IMG/VR virus record: IMGVR_UViG_3300003789_000009
Location: 1-24,440 of that record
DNA from: a virus
Length of the DNA: 24,440 nt
Strand: one strand, 5' to 3'
Shown here one piece after another: positions 7,882 to 15,076 of the stretch. The first letter of the stretch is position 1. Each line of letters opens with the position of its first letter. Position numbers and translations under genes: made by a program. The notes below the pieces were generated by a model. That model was not told the origin of the DNA. It saw only the letters and a program-made list of their open reading frames with translations, and ran no database searches.

Positions 7882-8588
7882 TTAAAACAAAGTCTTAGAT
7901 TTAATTGCCCTAATCAAATATCTTTGGCGATATTCTGAAGCATCTTCCCATTTAAATCCTATTTCCTTCATAAACTCGCCAAAATTTATGTAGGTAATAT
8001 GATCTAGGATACTATGGATGATTCCTTCGCCTTCTTGCCAGTACTTTCTTTCTTGGTCAATATCGGCAAACCATTCATATACTCCGTACATTCCAAGGAT
8101 GTAAGTTCCCAATTTCGCAACGCACCCGCCATCTCCAAGAAAGAATTTTTCAGATCCTTTGGTGCAACCTTGGAGATTGCTGTAAAAAAAATTAAAGAAC
8201 TTATTGCTTCAGCTTCTTCATCCTCATTCAGTATTTCTTTTTTTACTGCGGTATCGAAAGGAATAGTTTCCCATCCATTTTCGGTACTTACTGCCACATT
8301 CGTTAAACGAATGATTTCATTAATTAAACCAAACTTAACACCGCCTGCACCTTCCCAGTTGCCTGCCTTCTGCGCTATTGACTTCAAAGCAGGGTAGGCT
8401 AACTGGGGTGCAGATAAAGCTAAATGCGCTTGATTGATACTATCAAAACATTGACTAAATACTTTACCTAATTCTAAATAAAATTGTTCAAATACAGAAC
8501 GACTGATAGAAGTGGAATGGATGTGAACTTTTCCGTTTTTCTCAGTCTGTACCTGCATCACGAGGGACAGATTCCGATCAATTTTCAA
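7882..8588 (-). CDS. Tail assembly chaperone, -1 frameshift product (predicted)
   Basis: The downstream frame (stop at 7882) has no credible start of its own: its first candidate is a TTG at 8112 without an AGGA site. It is open back to a TGA at 8209-8211 and lies in the -1 frame relative to the 194-residue upstream gene. A run of eight T on the minus strand (8191-8184) provides the heptamer T TTT TTT in the upstream reading frame, a perfect -1 slip site. Slipping there joins about 135 residues to 100 more, giving a product of about 235 residues that ends 'EYRQRYLIRAIKSKTLF'. This gene pair between the tube and the tape measure is the classic gpG/gpGT arrangement. A second, weaker site is GAAAAAT at 8151-8145. 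Confidence 0.68.
8004..8588 (-). CDS. Tail assembly chaperone, short (unshifted) form
   Basis: This 194-residue protein lies between the tail tube and tape-measure genes. Such chaperones coat the tape measure and guide tube assembly but are absent from the virion. The N-terminus is beta (LSLVMQVQTEKNGKVHIHSTSI). The rest is mostly helical and includes 'EEAEAISSLIFFTAISKVAPKDLKNSFLEMAGALRNWEL', and the tail is lysine-rich. A TAG at 8006-8004 ends the unshifted product. The reading frame overlaps the -1 frame over 8004-8208. Position and frame architecture carry the assignment; sequence similarity was not tested. Confidence 0.75.
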   Translation of the reverse strand: MKIDRNLSLVMQVQTEKNGKVHIHSTSISRSVFEQFYLELGKVFSQCFDSINQAHLALSAPQLAYPALKSIAQKAGNWEGAGGVKFGLINEIIRLTNVAVSTENGWETIPFDTAVKKEILNEDEEAEAISSLIFFTAISKVAPKDLKNSFLEMAGALRNWELTSLECTEYMNGLPILTKKESTGKKAKESSIVS

Positions 8589-8602
8589 TTTTTATTCCTT
8601 CA

Positions 8603-9046
8603 TTAAGATGCAGCAAATAGGGTTGAGTTGATACTGTATACACCACGCAAGCGAACTACTAAACCAGCTTGTGTGCCATCAAAAGTTGTTTCTTGAACAC
8701 TCATTAAAACGCAATTATTTAATTGAAATGGTGACAATACTTGCGTATCTGGATAAACAGTTACAGAACCTAAAGTAGTGTTCGTTTCAATTTGAGTCTT
8801 ATAAGCATTACCAAGAGCTTGAGTTCTCAGCAAGTGCATGGTTACAGTTCCAAAAATATATGGCTCTGGGCTAGTTACTGCGCCTGTCAGAGTTGGAATA
8901 AGTTGGGAAGTATCGCCATCAAAAGACAAACTAATTGCTTCTCTAGCCAGATAGCCTGATGTCACATTCAAAGCTGTGAAATTGGCATAGACTACGCTGG
9001 CTAGTAGCCGATTTAATGTACCTTGTTGAATTTGTGGATTTGCCAT
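8603..9046 (-). CDS. Tail tube protein
   Basis: This 147-residue protein lies directly after the sheath gene, the conserved sheath-tube order of contractile tails. It is beta-rich with the tube-family layout: an initial loop (MANPQIQQGTLNRLLASVVYANF), 'AREAISLSFDGDTSQLIPTLTGAV' and 'FGTVTMHLLRTQALGNAYKTQIETNTTLGSVTVYPD', then 'VLSPFQLNNCVLMSVQETTFDGTQAGLVVRLRGVY'. This resembles the DUF3277 tail-tube family as I recall it. The product stacks as hexameric rings to form the DNA conduit. The ATG lies 11 bases after the sheath stop, with GGAG in the gap. Confidence 0.8.
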   Translation of the reverse strand: MANPQIQQGTLNRLLASVVYANFTALNVTSGYLAREAISLSFDGDTSQLIPTLTGAVTSPEPYIFGTVTMHLLRTQALGNAYKTQIETNTTLGSVTVYPDTQVLSPFQLNNCVLMSVQETTFDGTQAGLVVRLRGVYSINSTLFAAS

Positions 9047-9057
9047 TTATTTTCTCC

Positions 9058-10377
9058 TTAAACTGGAATGTTAGATGCAGTTAAGTAGATAGTAATGGAG
9101 TTAAATCCACGCAATGGAACGAATGTCAGGCTTAAACCATTGTAAGTACCAGTTGCATAATCTCCGGGGTGTTGTGCTACATAAGTAGTAAACGGAACAG
9201 CATTAACTGTTGCAGGAGATAGGATCAATCCAAACGAAATACCATTATTAACTGTTGCTTGGGCTACCTTTTGCAAGGTATTGATACCAGCTTGGTTATA
9301 GTACAAAGGATTTGTAGGTAAGTTGCTACCATTAATAATTGCAGCAGCCAATGACTGTGAAACATTAATTGCAAGCCAATCTACGCAATACCAGTAATTA
9401 AATGGATTAAGATCCATGAAAGTACCGCCTACAATAAGAGTATTGCTAATACCGCCTTGTGCGCCTGTACCGATCCAATTTACACCTTGAGCCAATAACT
9501 GAGTTTGTTGAGTATTGGTTAAAGATGAATAAGGAGTTACAGAATATAGATAAGTATATTCAAAAGGATGCGCTAAGTTAATTGCACTTGGGTTGTAGCT
9601 TAAAGAAGCCCAGAAAAGGGCTGCTGCGCTAAACTCAGTAATAGGTGCTGAAGGGCTTTGTACAGTTGCTAAAACGGACTTAATACCTTCCCAATTTGTA
9701 TAGGTTGCTAAAGTTGTGGTCACATAAAAGTAAACTTGTGCAGTTGTACCTTCATACATTTTTGCCATTGTTTGAGCAGCACTAGCATCCCATTCTTGTG
9801 GCAATAAATAACTGTAAAACTGTGGTGTTGGAGAAGAAGTTGTATTTCCAACATTAGCAGTAATGTATGCTTCTAATTGAGTAACACCATTAGCTACAGT
9901 ATTTGCACCTAGTTCTAAAACATAAACTGGAGTAGTTGAGCCTTGTGCAAAAAAAGTATTGCCCATTGCAGCTAATTCGATAGCTGAATAAAGTTGCAAT
10001 GTTCCAAGGGTTGTTTCAGAACCGGGGTTACCAGATAAAGGATAAGTAATTGTATTTGTGCCAGTTGAAGTACCAGCAAAAGTTCCGTTATAAGCGGTTG
10101 GTGCTACACCAGCAATTACGATCTGTACAGTATCACCACTAGGAACACCATGCGGAGTAGAAGTTGTAACTGTGACTGTCGAAGATGTCCATGTAATAGA
10201 GGAAATTGCAGTAGCAGGTCTAAGAATACTGGTAAGGCTGCTCAAACTAGTTAATAGTTGAGTAGTGCCAGCAGATAAAGTTGTGCCACCTTGGGAAACA
10301 AACGCACCAGTAGCCTGTAAAGTGCTTGGTGTGCTTGCCACCTGTTGGGTGACAACTACATTGACAATATTTGGCAT
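9058..10377 (-). CDS. Contractile tail sheath (DUF3383-like) with inserted beta domain
   Basis: This 439-residue protein begins 'MPNIVNVVVTQQVASTPSTLQATGAFVSQG', typical of DUF3383-like sheath proteins. The core includes 'AMGNTFFAQGSTTPVYVLELGA' and 'AALFWASLSYNPSAINLAHPFEYTYL'. The C-terminal part runs 'YYNQAGINTLQKVAQATVNNGISFGLI...LSLTFVPLRGFNSITIYL', the strand-swapping region. Residues about 57-127 form an extra module (TVTVTTSTPHGVPSGDTVQI, YNGTFAGTS, NTITYPLSG) like the E1_FCCH-type domains of phage proteins. This insert likely decorates the outside of the tail. Its presence shows that the virus has a contractile tail. Confidence 0.88.
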   Translation of the reverse strand: MPNIVNVVVTQQVASTPSTLQATGAFVSQGGTTLSAGTTQLLTSLSSLTSILRPATAISSITWTSSTVTVTTSTPHGVPSGDTVQIVIAGVAPTAYNGTFAGTSTGTNTITYPLSGNPGSETTLGTLQLYSAIELAAMGNTFFAQGSTTPVYVLELGANTVANGVTQLEAYITANVGNTTSSPTPQFYSYLLPQEWDASAAQTMAKMYEGTTAQVYFYVTTTLATYTNWEGIKSVLATVQSPSAPITEFSAAALFWASLSYNPSAINLAHPFEYTYLYSVTPYSSLTNTQQTQLLAQGVNWIGTGAQGGISNTLIVGGTFMDLNPFNYWYCVDWLAINVSQSLAAAIINGSNLPTNPLYYNQAGINTLQKVAQATVNNGISFGLILSPATVNAVPFTTYVAQHPGDYATGTYNGLSLTFVPLRGFNSITIYLTASNIPV

Positions 10378-10391
10378 ATTAGCCCCCTAAA

Positions 10392-10709
10392 TTAAAGATA
10401 GCTAACAGAAACAGTATTACCAGTACCGGGATCAACAACAATGCCATTAGCGCATGGGAAATCAATGATGTAGCTTCCAACTGCATCAGGAATTACGGCT
10501 ACTAAATTAGTAGCACCTGTACCAGTTGTACTTGCACGATCATAAACAGCACCAGTATTTGTACCACCAGCTACGAGAACATTAACTTTTGCAATACGAC
10601 CAGCAGTCGCTTTTACTAAAGTTTTGGTGGTCACATTTAGAAATGTTTTTTGACCTTGCGCTGTAATTAAAGCACCATTTTGAATGGTTGGGTTTGAAGT
10701 AATAGCCAT
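10392..10709 (-). CDS. Small beta-rich virion protein
   Basis: This 105-residue protein precedes the sheath gene by 14 bases and has a strong AAAGGAG site 6-12 bases before the ATG. It consists of short strands: 'KTLVKATAGRIAKVNVLVAGG', 'TGAVYDRASTTGTGATNLVAVI', 'GSYIIDFPCANGIVVDPGTGNTVSVSYL'. This jelly-roll or Ig-like pattern is common in small phage decoration or tail proteins. I do not recognise a named family. Its place between a neck-region gene and the sheath suggests a structural role rather than an enzyme. The 52-base gap upstream (10710-10761) is the longest in this part of the operon and holds no convincing promoter. Confidence 0.6.
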   Translation of the reverse strand: MAITSNPTIQNGALITAQGQKTFLNVTTKTLVKATAGRIAKVNVLVAGGTNTGAVYDRASTTGTGATNLVAVIPDAVGSYIIDFPCANGIVVDPGTGNTVSVSYL

Positions 10710-10761
10710 TTGTAACTCCTTTTTTACACTTGTTGAAATAAAAACATCTTACTACGATATT

Positions 10762-11763
10762 TTAACTTGGAACAGTCCCTTCGGTAAGGGAAATAAATGC
10801 GTGTTCTATTAATTTTCGAGCCACATCATTAACAGTTGTTTGGAAATAGCTGACCTCAAAAGTAATGGTTTTTTTCTGAGCAATAATCTGTAATTCTGGC
10901 TGAGTAACTTTTTCGTCTTGTATTACTGGCATATTCATCAAGCCAATATTTCCAGTATTACGACTGTAATCAAGGACATAATTAACAAAATTGAGTGCAT
11001 CATGATTTCTAATGCCAAAAATGTCAATTTTGACTGTATCTTTGACAAGTTGGAAAGGATTAGATTCAGGGTCTAAAAGCGGAAAATCTTGTAAAGCTGT
11101 TGTTTTTGAGGGGTCAATATCAACAGCAGCGTAAACAGGGGGTAAATTTTGATCCACCAAATATGAAGGATACATTGGGAAAAATTGATTCAAACCAAGC
11201 CAAATTGGTAAACTGTTTGACACAATAACGCTGTTTGTATCAAATCCTGTCATCGTATCAATGATCTGATTACTCATTATTGAATAAACAGTATCTCCAC
11301 GATAATGATATAAATCAGCTTGTTTATAAAAACTATCCCTACGACTAAATGCATACTTATATCCATCGTAATTAGCGATGTATAAGAATTGTGGATTTAC
11401 AAGATTAAAATCCTGAATTTGCTGTAAAGAAGTAAACATTACATGGTTATAAACAGTTGTTCTTTCAGCCAATTGATGTACTTCTTGACTTACATGAAAA
11501 GAACCTTGCGCCACAACTTTTCGAGCAGGAATGCCTTGAGGATAGTTGTTATATAACAATTTGTTGTACTGGGATGCGTTATAAAGGGCAGAATCCGTTA
11601 ATAAAGAGGCATTTACCCAGAATACATAACCATCTAAAGGTAATACTAATTTGACATAGAGAGTAAATGTGACAGTTTGGTTAAGCGATAGAGTGTTGAC
11701 TCCTTGCGCTAATCCAGAGCCTAATTCGGTTTTAGATGCTGCACTTTCCGCTACAGTTGCCAT
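10762..11763 (-). CDS. Neck/tail-terminator region structural protein, unrecognised
   Basis: This 333-residue protein starts MATVAESAASKTELGSGLAQG and is beta-rich and aromatic ('VTFTLYVKLVLPLDGYVFWVNASLL', 'YNKLLYNNYPQGIPARKVVAQGSFHVS', 'DLYHYRGDTVYSIMSNQIIDTMTGF', 'LPIWLGLNQFFPMYPSYLVDQ'). It has 'VKIDIFGIRNHDALNFVNYVLDYS' and 'VARKLIEHAFISLTEG' near the end. I do not recognise the family. It starts at the stop of the preceding neck-type gene (TAATG overlap) and lies upstream of the sheath, so a role at the neck, tail terminus or collar is the best inference. Confidence 0.5.
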   Translation of the reverse strand: MATVAESAASKTELGSGLAQGVNTLSLNQTVTFTLYVKLVLPLDGYVFWVNASLLTDSALYNASQYNKLLYNNYPQGIPARKVVAQGSFHVSQEVHQLAERTTVYNHVMFTSLQQIQDFNLVNPQFLYIANYDGYKYAFSRRDSFYKQADLYHYRGDTVYSIMSNQIIDTMTGFDTNSVIVSNSLPIWLGLNQFFPMYPSYLVDQNLPPVYAAVDIDPSKTTALQDFPLLDPESNPFQLVKDTVKIDIFGIRNHDALNFVNYVLDYSRNTGNIGLMNMPVIQDEKVTQPELQIIAQKKTITFEVSYFQTTVNDVARKLIEHAFISLTEGTVPS

Positions 11764-12233
11764 TATTCAATCCAAGATTTAAAAGATGCTTCGAAAATGC
11801 CAGTATCAATAAACGAAGGTCTACGATTACCAGTAACAGTTTCGTATTCTTGACCTTTTTTAACTTTACGGATCTTTTTACCGCCTTTTAAGCGTAATGA
11901 TTTACCCTCAAGGGCAGCTTTTGTTGGTACTGGAAAATTCTCCGAACCGGGGGCTAAAACCCTTTCAGCTTCTTGAGTACTTAAAAAATTCTTAAATAAA
12001 TGATCTATTTCGCTTGTTGAATCGCCAAATACACTTTTTGGAAAGCCATTACCAGATAGGTAGGATTCCATCGCATTACCAATATCTTCTTCAATTAAAG
12101 ATGCTATTTTCTTTTCTTCAAAACCATAAAATGCTGAGAAAAGACCATAATTATCTTCTAATTGTTTACCTACTGTGTAAGTTGTTCCACCTGCTGGTTC
12201 TGGGACATCCACAACCCCCAGATGCAATTTCAA
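11763..12233 (-). CDS. Neck / tail-completion-like protein (TTG start)
   Basis: This 156-residue protein is in the position of HK97 gp10-type or tail-completion proteins, after the connector. It is charged and mostly helical: 'GLFSAFYGFEEKKIASLIEEDIGNAMESYLSG', 'IDHLFKNFLSTQEAERVLAP', then a basic stretch 'LRLKGGKKIRKVKKGQEYET' and a terminal 'FIDTGIFEASFKSWIE', the last typical of tail-completion proteins. The start appears to be TTG (12233-12231), which shares bases with the previous stop (TTGA); GGGGA sits about 8 bases upstream. No nearby ATG is better. The non-standard start with overlap suggests low-level, coupled translation. Confidence 0.55.
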   Translation of the reverse strand: MKLHLGVVDVPEPAGGTTYTVGKQLEDNYGLFSAFYGFEEKKIASLIEEDIGNAMESYLSGNGFPKSVFGDSTSEIDHLFKNFLSTQEAERVLAPGSENFPVPTKAALEGKSLRLKGGKKIRKVKKGQEYETVTGNRRPSFIDTGIFEASFKSWIE

Positions 12234-12688
12234 GTTAATCCCCAGAGAGTTCCAAGAGCTTGCATAAAAGCCATAGCTTGACGACCATAAGGGTTTTTAA
12301 TAGCTTGTAAACTGATTAAATCAAGGTTCTGCAAGCCTTTTCCTACGACTAATGCCTCACTAGTAGAGCTATCCGCTGCGCTTGTTACAACCCCTGCTAC
12401 GAAGCCATTGATGTTGTATGATTTTCTGGCATCGGCAAAAAAGGTTTGTCCAATGTAATCTTGTTGCCATTGTAATAGATTACTTCCACCAAAATTGTAA
12501 ACAGTCAAACTGTAAATATCAGGGGAAGTACTAGCAAAATCAGTTGGAACTAAATCTAATGCTACTGCATAAGCATAAGCATAACCGGGGTCATTATCCG
12601 CTAAAGCAGTAGTTGGGATTCCCATTACAGCCCTAGTCCAAGCAATAAAGCCTGCTAATGAAGGGGGATTTGTAATGGGATCACTCAT
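12230..12688 (-). CDS. Head-tail connector-like protein (DUF4054-type)
   Basis: This 152-residue protein resembles the DUF4054 head-tail connector group as I recall it. The centre reads 'IYSLTVYNFGGSNLLQW' and 'NINGFVAGVVTSAADSSTSEAL', a loop typical of this group. It ends with 'NPYGRQAMAFMQALGTLWGLT', where 'YGR....aq..GtlWGLT' is a familiar ending. It would form a ring under the portal. It follows the AT-hook protein by 31 bases and shares its stop with the TTG start of the next gene. No clear Shine-Dalgarno is visible before 12688. Confidence 0.6.
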   Translation of the reverse strand: MSDPITNPPSLAGFIAWTRAVMGIPTTALADNDPGYAYAYAVALDLVPTDFASTSPDIYSLTVYNFGGSNLLQWQQDYIGQTFFADARKSYNINGFVAGVVTSAADSSTSEALVVGKGLQNLDLISLQAIKNPYGRQAMAFMQALGTLWGLT

Positions 12689-12719
12689 AAGCGGATTTTA
12701 CCCAACAATTAAATAAAAA

Positions 12720-13229
12720 TCATGCTTTTCTTGGTCTACCACGACTTTTGCCCGGTTCAACTCCTTCACGAACTACTTCAATGGTTTGATTGAATTTAGG
12801 TTCGTTATCAGCAGCATTTTTCTTTTCTTCTATAACCTCTACTTCTAGACCAGCTTTTTGCTTTAAGCCCATTTCTTGAGCTTTATTAGACAAAATTTGA
12901 TCCGCAGCAGCAGCGGTGATCTTACGAGCTTCCAAAGCACGATCAATCATTTCTTGATCTCGCTGTTCAAGCCCATTTTCAATAGCTTCTACGCTAATCG
13001 GCTTATCAAGACGATAGCAAATACCACCAAAGCCTTTTTTGACTTTTGATGCTTCCATCATGCCATAAAGCGAATGTTGCTTAATAATATGATCTACTTC
13101 ATCTTGGCTACCATTAATTTCCATCTGTGCGCCTGCACGAATTCTATGATGAAATGGTCTTGGGTTTTCGATAAGCATATAAGTGAAATCATGCTCTTGT
13201 TTGCTGCAATTTGCGATATAAAGTTTCAT
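12720..13229 (-). CDS. Structural-module protein with C-terminal AT-hook-like motif
   Basis: The start is set at ATG 13229-13227 (169 residues, MKLYIANCSKQEHDF) because GGGAGA lies 5-10 bases upstream; the frame is open further upstream, but that stretch is the structured leader. The N-terminal half (ENPRPFHHRIRAGAQMEING, QHSLYGMMEASKVKKGFGGICYRLDKPIS) and a helical middle (LEQRDQEMIDRALEARKITAAAADQILS) form a compact phage-specific protein I recall from similar gene clusters without a known function. The C-terminus 'PGKSRGRPRKA' has the RGRP core of an AT-hook DNA-binding motif. It is the first gene of the neck-tail operon after the capsid terminator. Confidence 0.6.
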   Translation of the reverse strand: MKLYIANCSKQEHDFTYMLIENPRPFHHRIRAGAQMEINGSQDEVDHIIKQHSLYGMMEASKVKKGFGGICYRLDKPISVEAIENGLEQRDQEMIDRALEARKITAAAADQILSNKAQEMGLKQKAGLEVEVIEEKKNAADNEPKFNQTIEVVREGVEPGKSRGRPRKA

Positions 13230-13234
13230 AATTT

Positions 13235-13299
13235 TCTCCCAAAAGGGGTGGGAGAGCCGATGATGCGGTTTCCTTTTGAGAAACCCGACTCCCCCTTTT
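13235..13299 (-). promoter_or_regulatory. Structured leader with two mutually exclusive pairings at the ribosome site
   Basis: On the minus strand, AAAAGGGG (13299-13292) can pair with CCCCTTTT (13248-13241), closing over an inner GGTTTC/GAAACC hairpin. Alternatively TCTCCC (13255-13250) pairs with GGGAGA (13240-13235), which is the Shine-Dalgarno of the gene starting at 13229. The second pairing places CCCCTTTT in its nine-base loop, so both cannot form fully. This is read directly from sequence; the regulatory role is inferred. Confidence 0.45.
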
Positions 13300-13340
13300 A
13301 AAGCATCTTTGGCATCACACAAAGGTTTTATAACTATAAC

Positions 13341-13362
13341 AAAAAACCACCCGAAGGTGGTT
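13341..13362 (-). terminator. Rho-independent terminator after the major capsid gene
   Basis: The minus strand reads AACCACC-TTCG-GGTGGTT followed by TTTT-GTT: a perfect seven-pair stem with a TTCG tetraloop and a T tract. It begins 22 bases past the capsid stop at 13384. It separates head from neck/tail genes. Confidence 0.88.
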
Positions 13363-13383
13363 CTTTGTTTGAAACTTTAATAC

Positions 13384-14409
13384 TTAGTATGCAGCGGACA
13401 GAACTGTCAATGCTTCTGGGCGAATACCCCAACCAGAAGTGCTACGCATCGTGTAGAGGGTAGTAATACCACCATCAGCGATTGGAGTAGGAATTTCTGT
13501 AGGAGCAGACACATCAGTCAACATCAATGAAGTTGCAGTTTGATTTGGTGTCAAAGAAGCAAAAATGTTGGTGTTGATAGCATTGTTAGCCTTAGGAATC
13601 TTGAGTTCTGGAGCAATCAAGAGGATCGCATCAGTACCACCAGCACCTTGACCAATCAAAGTGTCATCAGCAGCGAATGAAACATCATCGCCACCTGCCC
13701 ATTGAGCTACAGTTTCAACCAAGCCAGCAGCGGTTTCAACACCAGCACCGATACGCTGGAATTGTGTCAATGACACTACACCAGAGTAAGAGATTTGGCT
13801 AATGAAGCGTTGTGGAGCAAGGAAAACTAAGCGTAATGGTTGACCGATTTGAAGTGTACGAACCTTCAATGCGCCAATCATGTTCAACAAATACTGCGCT
13901 AATTGACCACTATCCCAAGTGCTGTAACCAGTATTGCCATTGGTATCAGAACCTAAAGATTGGGTAGTAGCACCGGGAGCATTGATTAAGCCTTCGCCAT
14001 TAGCTGGATTGTAGCCATAGAGAAGTGCGTTACGCAATTGTTGTGCAATACCTTGACGAGCAGCTAGGCGCATAGCTTGTGGCAATGCGTAGCCCCATGC
14101 GCCAGTAGCAGCTTCATCGAAGTTGTCATATTGGGCACGAGTCTGCAAACGATAAGTAGCGGTGCTAATCATCGAAGGAATAACAGATGCGCTTGGCAAT
14201 TGGTTTACTTGAGATTGGTTAGCTGCAACTTGCGTTGTCAACTGAACTTTCTTAGCGTAAACATACAAATCTGCTTCTCCAAGGCGAGGCATTGGATTTT
14301 CAGTTGCGAGGGTTGTGAAAGCACCAGAAGCCAAACTGTACTGCATAATCAGTTCAGGCATCATGTAATGCGGATTTACTGTTACAAATGAGGGTGCAAA
14401 GCCTGACAT
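13384..14409 (-). CDS. Major capsid protein (DUF2184-type)
   Basis: This 341-residue protein has the DUF2184 major capsid look: 'MSGFAPSFVTVNPHYMMPELIMQYS' start, a beta part with 'ADLYVYAKKVQLTTQVAAN', the central helix region 'ATYRLQTRAQYDNFDEAATGAWGYALP' and 'RQGIAQQLRNALLYGYNPANGEGLINAPGAT', then 'LRLVFLAPQRFISQISYSGVV', 'DAILLIAPELKIPK' and a beta C-terminus 'TLYTMRSTSGWGIRPEALTVL'. It builds the HK97-fold shell. AAAGGA lies about 8 bases before the ATG. The gene follows the scaffold/protease and decoration genes and ends in a strong terminator, consistent with the high expression expected for a capsid gene. Confidence 0.9.
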   Translation of the reverse strand: MSGFAPSFVTVNPHYMMPELIMQYSLASGAFTTLATENPMPRLGEADLYVYAKKVQLTTQVAANQSQVNQLPSASVIPSMISTATYRLQTRAQYDNFDEAATGAWGYALPQAMRLAARQGIAQQLRNALLYGYNPANGEGLINAPGATTQSLGSDTNGNTGYSTWDSGQLAQYLLNMIGALKVRTLQIGQPLRLVFLAPQRFISQISYSGVVSLTQFQRIGAGVETAAGLVETVAQWAGGDDVSFAADDTLIGQGAGGTDAILLIAPELKIPKANNAINTNIFASLTPNQTATSLMLTDVSAPTEIPTPIADGGITTLYTMRSTSGWGIRPEALTVLSAAY

Positions 14410-14424
14410 AGTAATATTCCTTTA

Positions 14425-15066
14425 TTAAATTAGGCAAAGAGCCACATTTTGGTTATAAATCCAGTTGGCATTGCCAGTTCCGCTATTATACGAAACTGTC
14501 TTATTACCGCTGGTGCTTACTTGCAACACTTTTACAGGCAAAGCTGCTTGAGTGCCGGGATTGGTTGTAGTAACCCAATTGTTGGTGTAATCAAAATAAA
14601 CTGTAGTGCTGATTAATTGACCATTGATACCTAAAGAAGAAGGATCAAGAACCAAAGGAATCCTTGCACCGCTACCGAAACGATAGAAGTTTACAGACAT
14701 ACCGGGACTATACAAAGGAGCAGTACTCTGTGGAGTAGTGATACCTGCGTATGCTTGGTTAAATACAGAAATACCTGTTGGTACTGCTGAAGCAGTTGCC
14801 AAAAGGATTGTTGAACCTAGTGTATTAGTACCGGGTTGAACATTTCCAGAGAAAATGCCTGATTGACCAGTTGTTGAAAATTCTTGGATTGGCAAACCGC
14901 CCCAGATTGGGGTAGAAGCAGCGGTTGATAATACACCACCTGCCAAGTAGAACTTAACTGCTGGATCGTCTAGTGCATCGCCTTGGGTAAAACCAGCGGA
15001 GTTGGTATTAAATAAACCACTCGCATTGGTTGTTACCATTGGTTGAATAGAAATTTGTGCTGACAT
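14425..15066 (-). CDS. Probable capsid decoration / cement protein
   Basis: This 213-residue protein lies between the scaffold/protease and major capsid genes, where related phages encode a decoration protein. It is Gly/Ser/Thr-rich and beta-like: 'DDPAVKFYLAGGVLSTAASTPIWGGLPIQEFSTTG', 'GISVFNQAYAGITTPQSTAPLYSPGMSVNFYRFGSG', and a C-terminal barrel-like 'QLISTTVYFDYTNNWVTTT...LPVKVLQVSTSGNKTVSY'. No enzyme motif is visible. The ATG has AAGGAAT 6-12 bases before it. Assignment is by position and composition. Confidence 0.6.
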   Translation of the reverse strand: MSAQISIQPMVTTNASGLFNTNSAGFTQGDALDDPAVKFYLAGGVLSTAASTPIWGGLPIQEFSTTGQSGIFSGNVQPGTNTLGSTILLATASAVPTGISVFNQAYAGITTPQSTAPLYSPGMSVNFYRFGSGARIPLVLDPSSLGINGQLISTTVYFDYTNNWVTTTNPGTQAALPVKVLQVSTSGNKTVSYNSGTGNANWIYNQNVALCLI

Positions 15067-15076
15067 AATTTATTCC

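Noticed and set aside
7882-8112. 76-codon frame as an independent gene with TTG start
   Set aside because: No Shine-Dalgarno, and the frame stays open far upstream in the -1 phase of the chaperone gene; a frameshift extension explains it better.
8014-8397. Plus-strand 127-codon frame inside the chaperone gene
   Set aside because: Lies opposite a well-supported late gene in a minus-strand operon, with no promoter or ribosome site.
13230-13322. Upstream extension of the AT-hook protein to ATG 13322
   Set aside because: It covers the structured leader, has no good ribosome site, and the ATG at 13229 has GGGAGA at proper spacing.
14077-14391. Plus-strand frame opposite the major capsid gene
   Set aside because: Shadow frame of a highly conserved capsid gene, without any start signals.
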